Below, one piece after another: positions 1-5,968 of a stretch of 5,968 nucleotides of DNA. This stretch comes from Myxococcota bacterium (GTDB taxonomy: Bacteria > Myxococcota > Polyangia > GCA-2747355 > JAKLHH01). Each line of letters starts with the position of its first letter. The first letter of the stretch is position 1. The stretch is taken from contig JAKLHH010000520.1 in the NCBI GenBank assembly GCA_022710245.1, positions 1 through 5,968 of the forward strand, in the 5' to 3' direction. The notes under the pieces are model-generated. The model was not told the DNA's origin, did not search any database, and saw only the letters and a list, made by a program, of their open reading frames with translations. The translations under genes were made by a program, and so were the position numbers.

Positions 1-127
1 CAAGGTCGACTTCGCGGCGATCCGCGCCAGCCTCCCCGCCGGCGCGCGGTCCGTCTCCGTCGAGGAGCGCCGCGCCCGCATCGCCGCCCGCCAGGCCCAC
101 CTCCAGCGCCGCTACCGCCTCTACTAG
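1..127 (+). CDS. C-terminal end of an unidentified protein (partial)
   Basis: The reading frame beginning at base 2 is open from the window edge to a TAG at 125-127 and gives 41 residues, starting KVDFAAIRAS and ending QRRYRLY. Every sense codon in this stretch ends in G or C, the codon signature of the other genes here and the reason I call it coding. The tail is rich in arginine and alanine (EERRARIAARQAHLQRRY) and probably forms a charged helix. The upstream part lies outside the window, so no family can be recognised and no function is proposed. It runs in the same direction as the lipoprotein gene at 218, with a gap of about 90 bases. Confidence 0.6.
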   Translation, partial: KVDFAAIRASLPAGARSVSVEERRARIAARQAHLQRRYRLY

Positions 128-179
128 CCGGGGCTCGCCGACGACGCGGTCGCCGAGGATGCGCCTTCGACCCGAGCGG

Positions 180-188
180 TGCTACGCT
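180..188 (+). promoter_or_regulatory. Possible extended -10 promoter element
   Basis: The bases TGCTACGCT form a TGn-extended -10-like element with hexamer TACGCT at 183-188. No convincing -35 hexamer sits 16-18 bases upstream. A start about 6-8 bases downstream would leave a leader of roughly 24 bases before the ATG at 218. It would also exclude the GTG at 179 as a start. This is pattern matching only. Confidence 0.25.
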
Positions 189-207
189 GCTCACGCCGCA
201 AGCGCCT

Positions 208-212
208 GGAGG
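208..212 (+). promoter_or_regulatory. Ribosome binding site deciding the ATG 218 start
   Basis: GGAGG lies 5 bases upstream of the ATG at 218. The longer frame opens with a GTG at 179 that has no comparable site. Starting at 218 also puts a clean hydrophobic signal peptide at the very N-terminus, so 218 is preferred. Confidence 0.65.
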
Positions 213-217
213 CTCCC

Positions 218-1324
218 ATGCTCGCGCTCGGACCGGTCGGCCTCGCCTTGCCCTTGATCGCACTCGGCCTCGGTGGCTGCGGCGCGCGCAGCGGTCTCCT
301 CGCCGCGAACCTTGATGGGGCGGCCACGGGGCGCGACGCGCCCGGCGGCGACGCCGGGGAGTGCGCCGGCTCCCCGGCGACCGCCGTCACCCTGGCCAGC
401 TTCACGGGCACGAACGCCGAGCCGGTCGCGCTGATCCTCGCGCCGCCTCACGCCTACGTCGGCGTCTTCCAGCTCTCGGAGATCGACCGGGTCCCCCTCG
501 TCGGCGGCGAGCCGGTCCGCACCAGCATCTCGAGCTACCTCGGGGGTCCCCTCGCCAGCGACGTCGGACACCTCTTCTATCCACGCTCCGCCCCGAACGT
601 CGGCCGGCTGGGAGTCAACTCCTACGACCTCGCGACCGGCCATAGCAGCGAGCTCGCGAGCCCCACGTTTCCCACGCTCCCGCTGACCGAGGCGGTCGTG
701 AACGGCCTCGCGGGCGCCGGGGACGGGCAGCCAGGTGCCTGCTGGCTCCTCACGCGGAGCCTCGCCTCGGGCACCCAGCACGAGACCATGCTCGTGCGCT
801 GGGACGGCGCCGCGCTCGCCAGCATCCTCATCGCGCCGCTCCACCTCCACGACCTCCACGTCGGCGCGCATCAGGCCGTCGCGCGCAGCGCGAAGGCCAT
901 CTACGCCCTCCCGCTCGCTGGCGGGGAGCCTCTGCAGCTGGCCGCCACGCTGTCCGCGAAGGCCGCCGTGCTCGCCGTGCACGGGGACCTCGCCTTCCTC
1001 ACCCTCGACGGCGCGAGCATCCTTCGCGTCGACCTCGTCACCGGCGCGCAGACCACCCTGGTCGCCGACGTCACGCTCGAGCGCTGCGGCTACTGCGCCG
1101 AGCCCGCCGCCTGGGCCGACGAGAGCTCGCTCTACTTCGTCGACGGAGCGCTCGGCGGGGTCGGCACGACCATCCGGCGCGTACCGACGCGCGGCGGCGC
1201 GGCCGAGCCGATCTGGAGCCACGACAGCAGCGTGGTCGCCGCCATGGCGGGCGACCGCTGTAACCTCTACTGGCTGGCCGCGCTCTCCTCTGGCCCGCCG
1301 GTCCTGCTCGCGCAGCGCCGGTGA
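218..1324 (+). CDS. Secreted lipoprotein with beta-propeller-like repeats
   Basis: The product is 368 residues. Residues 1-20 form a hydrophobic type II signal peptide ending LGLGG before Cys21, a lipobox-like site that predicts lipid anchoring in the envelope. The GCGARSGLL segment at 20-28 resembles the start of many myxobacterial lipoproteins. A low-complexity Gly/Asp/Ala linker runs to about 50. The rest shows recurring strand-turn units of beta-propeller type: IDRVPLVGGEPV (89-100), IYALPLAGGEPL (228-239), ILRVDLVTGAQ (268-278) and IRRVPTRGGAAE (319-330). Between them are strands such as LAVHGDLAFLTLDG and SSLYFVDG. Besides the lipid Cys there are Cys49, 175, 290, 293 and 348; CGYC at 290-293 may form a disulfide. 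No catalytic motif is visible, so a binding or scaffold role is inference. The start is set by GGAGG at 208-212; an upstream in-frame GTG at 179 would add 13 charged residues and spoil the signal peptide. The gene converges on the peptidase gene. Confidence 0.8.
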   Translation: MLALGPVGLALPLIALGLGGCGARSGLLAANLDGAATGRDAPGGDAGECAGSPATAVTLASFTGTNAEPVALILAPPHAYVGVFQLSEIDRVPLVGGEPVRTSISSYLGGPLASDVGHLFYPRSAPNVGRLGVNSYDLATGHSSELASPTFPTLPLTEAVVNGLAGAGDGQPGACWLLTRSLASGTQHETMLVRWDGAALASILIAPLHLHDLHVGAHQAVARSAKAIYALPLAGGEPLQLAATLSAKAAVLAVHGDLAFLTLDGASILRVDLVTGAQTTLVADVTLERCGYCAEPAAWADESSLYFVDGALGGVGTTIRRVPTRGGAAEPIWSHDSSVVAAMAGDRCNLYWLAALSSGPPVLLAQRR

Positions 1325-1348
1325 GCTGGCCTGCGCCGGGCCGCCACC

Positions 1349-1365
1349 GTGGCTCGCGAGGCCAC
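1349..1365. terminator. Weak hairpin between convergent genes, possible terminator
   Basis: GTGGC (1349-1353) and GCCAC (1361-1365) can form a 5-bp stem around a 7-base loop in the 69-bp gap between the stops of the two converging genes (1324 and 1394). The same GTGGC could instead pair with the GCCAC at 1343-1347. No T-run follows on either strand, so intrinsic termination is doubtful; its position is the main argument. Confidence 0.2.
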
Positions 1366-1393
1366 CCTCCGAGGCCTGCACGGGGCAGCAGCG

Positions 1394-2989
1394 CTAGGCA
1401 GCGCCCTCCGCGGCTCCCGCGCGGAGCTCGTCGAAGAACGCGAAGACCTCCTCGAGGACGCCGTCCTCGTCGAGCTCGCGGGCGAAGCCGCAGTCGTAGC
1501 GCCAGCGCAGGTAGTCCTCGTAGGCTCCGGCGAAGAGCTCGTCGACGTTCTGCATCGCGTAGCTGGAGAAGATGTAGCCCGCCTCCTCCGCGCGGGCGTG
1601 GAGCTCCTCGACGCGCGCTCGCCGCTCCCCCGCGAAGGTGAAGAAGACGAGGTGCGCGAGCTCGTGGGCGAAGGTCCACCCCAGCTCGCCGCGCACGTTC
1701 TGCAGCGCGATCACCCGCGCGCAGGCGAGGCGATCGGCGGCGAGCCCGCCGATGGCGCCCGGGGTGCGGTGGTCCTCGGTGCGCTCGCCGGCCGCGCCCG
1801 CGAGCGGCGCGAGGTCGGTGGGACGCACGTCGATCGGCAGCAGGCGGATCACGGCGCCCTGCTCCGCGAGCGCGGGCAGGAAGGCGGCGAGGGGCTCCGC
1901 CGAGGCGATCACCACGCGCCGCTCGAGCGGCGTGAGCGCCGGCAGGTCGGGGACCACGCGCTCGAGGCCCGCCGGCGCCTGCAGCGCCGGGAGCGCCTCC
2001 ACCGCCGGGGCGGCCTCGTCGCGCTGCGCCTCCATCGCCGCGCCGACCCCGAGCAGCGCGGCGAAGCTCTCGGCGTCGAGCTCGAGCGCGCGCGAGAGCT
2101 CCTGGAGCGCGCTCTCCACCGCGCCGCGCCGCAGGAGCGAGGACCCGAGGAGCGTCCGCCCCAGGGACTCCTCGCCCTTCGCCAGGAGCTCCCTGGCCCG
2201 CCGCTCCTCCTCCTCCGCGGGCTGCAGCGCGACCACCGCGGGCACGTAGCCGGAGCTGGCCATCAGGGCCTCGGCGAGGAGCACGTAGTTGCCGCCGGCT
2301 CGCGCGTCGAGCTGCCCCTGCCTGGCGGGCGCCGTCACCACCGCCTCGCGGCCGTGCAGCGCCGCGTAGGCCTCGTCGTGGAGCAGCGAGAGCTCCTCGT
2401 GCAGGCGCCGGAGCGCCTCGAACGACTCCGCGCTGAAGGTGCTGCGCAGCTCCAGCTCGGTGCGCTTGACGAGCGGCCCCAGGATCGCCACCGCCTCCTC
2501 GAGGAGACCGGCGCCGAAGAGGGCCTTGCCCAGGCGCAGGCCGTCCTCGCCAGCGGGCGGCCCGGCCAGCTCGGCGCACAGCGCCTGGGCCCGCTCCCGG
2601 CGCCGCGCCGGCTCGCCCTGCAGCAGGGCGACGATGAGCTCCAGCCGGACCGCGTCGTTCTTCGGCGCGAGCGAGAGGAGCTCCTCGTAGGCCGCGAGCG
2701 CCTGCTCCTCGCGGCCCGCGCACTGCTGCTCCAGCTGGGCCAGGCTCGACCAGGCCTCGAACGCGGCCTCCCCGTCGCCGGCCGCGCTGATCGCGCGCTC
2801 CAGCACGGCGCGGAGCAGGTCAGCCTCCGCCTGCTCCGCGAAGAGGCGGTCCGCCAGGGTCTGCCACGCGCTCGCGCGCAGGGCGGGGTCGAGCTCTCCG
2901 ATCGGCAGGCGATCGAGGCGATCAGGGCTCAGCCCCGGCAGGCTCGCCTCGACGGCCTTGCGGATCCGTCTCTCGCTGAAGAATCCCAT
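1394..2989 (-). CDS. TPR-containing lethal-factor-like zinc metallopeptidase
   Basis: The product is 531 residues with no signal peptide (MGFFSERRIRKAVEASL start), so it is probably cytoplasmic. Residues 1-330 are Ala/Leu/Glu-rich helices. TPR-like units at 77-110 (W80, L83, A97, Y101, P109) and 275-308 (L281, G282, L285, A294, L298, A301) suggest protein binding. Residues 350-435 form a mixed alpha/beta region. The C-terminal domain has WTFAHELAHLVFF with HExxH at 442-446. It then has SYAMQNVDELFAGAY at 476-490, placing Tyr477 and Glu484 as candidate catalytic tyrosine and third zinc ligand. Spacing from Tyr to Glu is seven residues, as in anthrax lethal factor (Tyr728, Glu735). Gluzincin peptidase activity is therefore likely; the substrate is unknown. 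The start is the ATG at 2989, chosen because it lies after the upstream stop. No clear Shine-Dalgarno precedes it, and an in-frame GTG at 3007 is an alternative. It lies 76 bases behind the MopE-like gene on the same strand, a possible operon. Confidence 0.8.
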   Translation of the reverse strand: MGFFSERRIRKAVEASLPGLSPDRLDRLPIGELDPALRASAWQTLADRLFAEQAEADLLRAVLERAISAAGDGEAAFEAWSSLAQLEQQCAGREEQALAAYEELLSLAPKNDAVRLELIVALLQGEPARRRERAQALCAELAGPPAGEDGLRLGKALFGAGLLEEAVAILGPLVKRTELELRSTFSAESFEALRRLHEELSLLHDEAYAALHGREAVVTAPARQGQLDARAGGNYVLLAEALMASSGYVPAVVALQPAEEEERRARELLAKGEESLGRTLLGSSLLRRGAVESALQELSRALELDAESFAALLGVGAAMEAQRDEAAPAVEALPALQAPAGLERVVPDLPALTPLERRVVIASAEPLAAFLPALAEQGAVIRLLPIDVRPTDLAPLAGAAGERTEDHRTPGAIGGLAADRLACARVIALQNVRGELGWTFAHELAHLVFFTFAGERRARVEELHARAEEAGYIFSSYAMQNVDELFAGAYEDYLRWRYDCGFARELDEDGVLEEVFAFFDELRAGAAEGAA

Positions 2990-3065
2990 GGGCCGGCATT
3001 GAAGCACCGCTGGTCGCGGGGGGGCAAGCAGACGACGGTGCTCGCCTGGAGGACGCCTCGGCCGC
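2990..3065 (-). other. Gap between MopE-like and peptidase genes, with inverted repeat
   Basis: This 76-base gap separates the stop of the lipoprotein gene from the peptidase start on the same strand. It contains a perfect 7-bp inverted repeat, AGCACCG at 3003-3009 and CGGTGCT at 3036-3042, around a 26-base loop with a run of seven G on the plus strand (3018-3024). The stem could sit in the mRNA between the two genes. There is no T-run typical of a terminator and no clear promoter or ribosome binding site for the downstream gene. Confidence 0.35.
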
Positions 3066-5666
3066 TCAGCGGCAGACCGGCTGGAAGAAGAGGTCGCCGC
3101 TGTTCTCGTAGAAGACGGCCATCGTCGAGGCCGTGGCCGCCATGCGGGCGCACTGGCCGTCGCAGTCCCCCGGCGCGCGGTCGGCGACGAGGTTGACCTT
3201 CCCCTGCATCTTCCCGCTGGCGTCGAAGACGGCCAGGAAGTAGTCACCGCCCTTGTAGCTCCAGTAGCTCGCGTCCTGCTCCTCGGCCAGGTGGACGTGC
3301 GTCTTGTCCACGTACAGCCCGGTGCCGGCATAGGGGGCGTAGTAGGCGGTGAAGGGCGCGAAGGGGACCACCGGCAGCGCGGCGCCCGTGGCGGGATCGA
3401 ACTTCTGAATGTAGTTCGAGTTGATGGAGGAGCCGCCCATCACGGCCACCACGACGTGCGTCCCATCGTAGGTGAGCGACAGCGGGCCGAAGGAGGAGGA
3501 GGAGGGCGCCTTGGGCCCCCAGAGCTTGCTCCCCGAGCCGCTGTAGACCGAGATCATGTTCATCCCCCAGCCCACGGCGAAGCCGTCGGGGAGGGTCGCG
3601 ACCGAGATCGACAGGGCCGAGCCCTGGGGCTGGCTGCCGTGGCTCTTCTTGGAGAGCTCGGTCCAGCTCGCCGGCGGCGCGGACGGGTTCGACACCTGCA
3701 TGAAGCGGTGCTGCGTTCCGTACTCGCCGCTGCCGACGTTGTAGTAGCTGTAGAAGACCCGCTGCAGCACGACAAACGCCTTGCCGCCGCTGGCGGGGGC
3801 GACGCGGAGATCCTCCGGGTAGTCGTACTTGTCCGCCGGCAGGACCACGGCGCTCGCCAGCGGCGTGAGGCTCGCGTCGAACACGCGGTAGAAGGTGTAG
3901 GTATCGTCCAGGCTGGCGCTGAACGGCGGATCCTCGACCCAGCTCAGCACCAGCCCACCGTCGTAGACGGTCAGGTCCACAGCCTTGATCACCGCGCCGG
4001 TCATGACGTGGGGCTGGACCGTGGCGCCGCCGAGGGCCTTGCCCACCGCGTCCAGGCGCTGCAGCGTGAGGGTCTCGCTGCTGGTGACCCAGGCGGCCAC
4101 GTACTCGCTGCCCACCGCGACCAGCCGCGGCAGCCGGCCGCTCCCCACCTTGCCCGCGCTGCCGAGGACGGAGCCGAGGTCGTCGGTCAGCCCGTCGCAG
4201 TCCTCGTCGAGGCCGCTGCCGCAGAGCTCCATGGTCGGGGTGGCGCACCCCTGCCACTTGCCGGTCACGCCACAGGACTCGGTGCCCACGGCGCAGACGC
4301 CGAGGTGCTGGGCGGCGCAGCTGCGGGGCGGGACGTCGTTCAGCAGCCCGTCGCAGTCGTTGTCCACCGCGTCGCAGGTCTGCTCGACGGGCTCGTACTT
4401 CGGGCCGTACACGCTGGCGTCGCAGGGCGACCAGCCAGAGGCGCCGAGGCAGGTCCGGTTGTACTTCGCGCTGGCGCAGACGCCCAGGGTGAGCGGACAG
4501 TCGGGGGCGACCAGCGACTCGTCGACCTTCCCGTCGCAGTCGTTGTCCTTGCCGTCGCACTGCTCCGCGGTCGGCTTCGCGCAGCCCTGCCAGCTGCCGA
4601 CCACGCAGGTCTCTTGCCCTGCGGCGCAGACGCCGACATGCTCGGCCGCGCAGGGCCGCGTCATCTGATCGGTGACCCCGTCGCAGTCGTTGTCCTTGCC
4701 GTCGCAGCTCGTCTCCTTGGCCTCGTAGCTGGCCCCGTAGTCGCTGGCGGTGCAAGCGCTCCAGCCGGCTGCGCCCCCGCAGAGCTTGTGGCTGCCCGCG
4801 CAGACCCCTGAGGTCTTCGCGCAGGCCGGCGCCACGAGACCATCGTCGATCTTGCCGTTGCAGTCGTTGTCGACGCCGTCGCAGGCCTCCGCGGCGCCCG
4901 GGTGGACCAGGCCGTTCTTGTCGTCGCAGTCGCCGGGCTTGGAGACGAAGCCGCTCGGCTTGCTGCACGCATCCACCGTGCTGCTGCCGCCCCAGCCGTC
5001 CTGGTCCGCGTCCGCGTAGTAGCGCTGGGTCACGCCCTCGTCCACCTGACCGTCACAGTTATTGTCGAGGCCGTCGCAGGACTCGGGGCTTCCCGGGGAG
5101 ACCTTCGCGTTCTTGTCGTTGCAGTCGTCGGCGGGCCACAGACAGGAGCCGGGGGCGTAGTGGCCGTCCTTGTCCGCGTCCCACGCGCACAGCGCGCACT
5201 GGTGCGAGGCCGTGCACTGGTAGCCCGGCGAGCAACCGCCCTGGTCGACGCAGCCCACGACGCAGCGGTTCTGGTTGAGGTCGCAGTAGCTGCCCTTGGG
5301 ACAGCCACCGGCAGGGCAGACCTCCGGCGTCGCCTGACACTTCCCCTGCTCGCAGACCTGGTCAGCCGGGCAGGCCACGCAGGCTTCGCCGCCGGTGCCG
5401 CAGAGCTGGGGCATGTCGCCTGGATGGCATTTACCTTCCTGACAGCAGCCGGTGCACCCCGGGGGACACTTCGGCGGCGGGCCGGCGGTGTCCGGCCCAG
5501 GCCCGGTCGCGTCCAGCGCCGGATGGACCAGATCGGTTGCCTGCCCTCCCGCGTCGTTGCCCGGGGGCGGCGAGCTGCCACCGCAGGCGCCGAGCAGCGA
5601 CGCGCAGGCGCCCAGTGTCAGGCAGGCGAGGCGGAAGGGGTGATCGGTGCTCGGTGGCTGCGTCAT
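3066..5666 (-). CDS. MopE-related cysteine-rich lipoprotein with metal-binding motifs
   Basis: The product is 866 residues. A signal peptide ends at the lipobox LGAC (Cys28), followed by a Gly/Pro/Asp linker, so the protein should be exported and lipid-anchored. Residues 67-160 hold 19 cysteines in short EGF- or knot-like spacing. Residues 161-276 form two complete MopE-type units: an acidic loop (DADKDGHY, DADQDGWG), then DCxDKN, then PGxxExCDGxDNxC. Four more such motifs follow to 496, for six in all: residues 197-211, 262-276, 321-334, 370-384, 431-444 and 482-496. Aspartate-rich loops of this type are annotated as putative metal-binding in the family named after MopE, a copper-repressible surface protein of Methylococcus; the metal bound here is unknown. 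Residues 500-866 are cysteine-poor with recurring beta strands (YVAAWVTSS, GLVLSWVED, GFAVGWGMN) and look propeller-like. The last three cysteines are 835, 839 and 865. The ATG at 5666 has AAGGAG 10 bases upstream. An adhesive or metal-related surface role is inference. Confidence 0.88.
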   Translation of the reverse strand: MTQPPSTDHPFRLACLTLGACASLLGACGGSSPPPGNDAGGQATDLVHPALDATGPGPDTAGPPPKCPPGCTGCCQEGKCHPGDMPQLCGTGGEACVACPADQVCEQGKCQATPEVCPAGGCPKGSYCDLNQNRCVVGCVDQGGCSPGYQCTASHQCALCAWDADKDGHYAPGSCLWPADDCNDKNAKVSPGSPESCDGLDNNCDGQVDEGVTQRYYADADQDGWGGSSTVDACSKPSGFVSKPGDCDDKNGLVHPGAAEACDGVDNDCNGKIDDGLVAPACAKTSGVCAGSHKLCGGAAGWSACTASDYGASYEAKETSCDGKDNDCDGVTDQMTRPCAAEHVGVCAAGQETCVVGSWQGCAKPTAEQCDGKDNDCDGKVDESLVAPDCPLTLGVCASAKYNRTCLGASGWSPCDASVYGPKYEPVEQTCDAVDNDCDGLLNDVPPRSCAAQHLGVCAVGTESCGVTGKWQGCATPTMELCGSGLDEDCDGLTDDLGSVLGSAGKVGSGRLPRLVAVGSEYVAAWVTSSETLTLQRLDAVGKALGGATVQPHVMTGAVIKAVDLTVYDGGLVLSWVEDPPFSASLDDTYTFYRVFDASLTPLASAVVLPADKYDYPEDLRVAPASGGKAFVVLQRVFYSYYNVGSGEYGTQHRFMQVSNPSAPPASWTELSKKSHGSQPQGSALSISVATLPDGFAVGWGMNMISVYSGSGSKLWGPKAPSSSSFGPLSLTYDGTHVVVAVMGGSSINSNYIQKFDPATGAALPVVPFAPFTAYYAPYAGTGLYVDKTHVHLAEEQDASYWSYKGGDYFLAVFDASGKMQGKVNLVADRAPGDCDGQCARMAATASTMAVFYENSGDLFFQPVCR
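4179..5078 (-). repeat. Six CDGxDNDCDG-type repeats, last four in A-B-A-B order
   Basis: Six in-frame copies of the acidic cysteine motif lie at 5034-5078, 4839-4883, 4665-4706, 4515-4559, 4335-4376 and 4179-4223 (first to last residue order). The stretches leading to copies 3 and 5 are long and alike (VAPxC, GVCA, GW, YG, YE). Those leading to copies 4 and 6 are short and alike (CAA, GVCA, WQGCA, PT). The unit pair therefore repeats with a period of 108 codons (residues 277-384, then 385-496), which points to duplication of a two-unit block. The sixth copy is altered to CGSGLDEDC, with one extra residue between its cysteines. Confidence 0.8.
4530..4706 (-). repeat. Pair of identical 30-bp direct repeats in the MopE-like gene
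   Basis: Bases 4530-4559 and 4677-4706 are identical over 30 bp and lie 147 bp apart, exactly 49 codons. They encode the CDGKDNDCDG segments of motif copies 3 and 4. Other copies of the motif differ at several bases. Such identity could arise from recent duplication, gene conversion or selection on the protein combined with strong codon bias. Confidence 0.75.
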
Positions 5667-5676
5667 GGACCTTCGA

Positions 5677-5682
5677 CTCCTT
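5677..5682 (-). promoter_or_regulatory. Ribosome binding site of the MopE-like lipoprotein gene
   Basis: The minus strand reads AAGGAG here, 10 bases upstream of the ATG at 5666. The spacing is slightly long but acceptable, and it supports this start, which also begins just before the signal peptide. Confidence 0.6.
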
Positions 5683-5861
5683 CAGCACGACCCGCGAGGA
5701 CGGTGACGGCGACGTGGGTAATACGAGGACGCCAGCCCCGCCTTCCCGACGGTGGCCGCTGCCCGAGCACGCTCGCTCGCCCGCCGCGGCCTGCGCTCGC
5801 CCGGCAGCGGGCTCGACGACGCGGGCGCCCTGACTGCGAGCACGACGCGGACAGGCTGCCG

Positions 5862-5889
5862 ATTGACCGGCGCAGCGCTCCCGGTCAAT
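5862..5889. repeat. Perfect 9-bp inverted repeat, candidate operator or hairpin
   Basis: ATTGACCGG (5862-5870) and CCGGTCAAT (5881-5889) are exact reverse complements separated by 10 bases. The arm centres are 19 bases apart, a geometry compatible with a dimeric DNA-binding protein or an RNA stem-loop. It lies about 200 bases upstream of the MopE-like start and no T-run follows, so a terminator is less likely than a binding site. The regulator is unknown. Confidence 0.45.
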
Positions 5890-5968
5890 GCTGGACCATG
5901 GCGAGGCGAGCCGGATTTGTTGGTCGCGGCAGCTACGCACCACCGCCCGACGTGTGCGGCGCCGCGAC

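Larger units (their letters stand above)
5667..5968. other. Apparently non-coding region upstream of the MopE-like gene
   Basis: About 300 bases with no convincing gene on either strand. Frames crossing it lack the strong third-position GC pattern of the neighbours or are continuations of shadow frames. It should hold the promoter for the minus-strand lipoprotein gene. The best -10-like hexamer there is TATTAC (minus strand, 5723-5718), about 50 bases from the start codon, but GGAAGG 17 bases further upstream is not a recognisable -35. The right part contains a perfect inverted repeat at 5862-5889. A gene could begin near the right edge, but nothing supports one. Confidence 0.5.

Noticed and set aside
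191..1381. A 396-codon minus-strand frame opposite the propeller-like lipoprotein
   Set aside because: The plus-strand frame has a ribosome binding site, signal peptide and propeller-like repeats. The minus product is compositionally biased and featureless.
1349..3196. A 615-codon open frame on the plus strand across the peptidase gene
   Set aside because: It is antisense to the peptidase, whose catalytic motifs and codon pattern are convincing. Its product is a low-complexity Arg/Leu/Glu sequence, as expected from the mirror of a GC-rich gene.
2990..3331. Upstream extension of the peptidase frame to an ATG at 3331
   Set aside because: It would overlap the 3' end of the MopE-like gene by 266 bases, and the added 114 residues are low-complexity Arg/Thr/Ser sequence, as expected of a shadow frame.
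3485..3505. Short GGA triplet run
   Set aside because: It encodes a brief serine stretch in the MopE-like protein and is too short and imperfect to be a notable microsatellite.
3291..4811. A 506-codon open frame on the plus strand across the MopE-like gene
   Set aside because: Antisense to a gene with a lipobox and six clear repeats. The translation is Gly/Ala/Val/Arg-rich with no recognisable domain.
5431..5943. A 170-codon minus-strand frame over the upstream region
   Set aside because: It overlaps the first 236 bases of the MopE-like gene in another frame and its translation is Arg/Ala-rich with no recognisable features.
5888..5968. Possible plus-strand gene starting at ATG 5888 or 5898 and running off the window
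   Set aside because: No ribosome binding site is visible and the codons do not show the strong third-position GC bias of the real genes; too little sequence is present to decide.

Overview
The window is very GC-rich, with almost every third codon position G or C inside genes. It encodes large secreted lipoproteins with cysteine-rich metal-binding-motif repeats and beta-propeller-like domains. That style is typical of Myxococcota and related former Deltaproteobacteria, and this is the likely source. The assignment rests on protein style only, as no marker gene is present. I see no mobile element, CRISPR array, tRNA or rRNA.

Layout, left to right. (1) The last 41 codons of a plus-strand gene of unknown product end at 127. 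(2) A plus-strand gene (218-1324) encodes a 368-residue lipoprotein with beta-propeller-like repeats. (3) A 69-bp convergent gap follows. (4) A minus-strand gene (2989-1394) encodes a 531-residue protein with TPR-like helices at the N-terminus and a zinc metallopeptidase domain at the C-terminus. The catalytic motifs match the anthrax lethal factor type: HExxH, then SYxxxNxxExFAxA[FY]. (5) After a 76-bp gap, a minus-strand gene (5666-3066) encodes an 866-residue lipoprotein with MopE-type CDGxDNDCDG repeats and a cysteine-poor C-terminal domain. (6) About 300 bp of apparently non-coding DNA upstream of it carries a perfect 9-bp inverted repeat.

The MopE-like lipoprotein and the peptidase lie on one strand in close succession and may be co-transcribed, lipoprotein first. 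The lipoprotein should be exported and membrane-anchored. The peptidase has no visible signal peptide and appears cytoplasmic, so a shared function is not obvious. The two lipoproteins would both face the cell envelope. The most unusual item is the lethal-factor-like active site in a TPR-containing protein. The alternating A-B-A-B repeat organisation of the large lipoprotein is the second point of interest.
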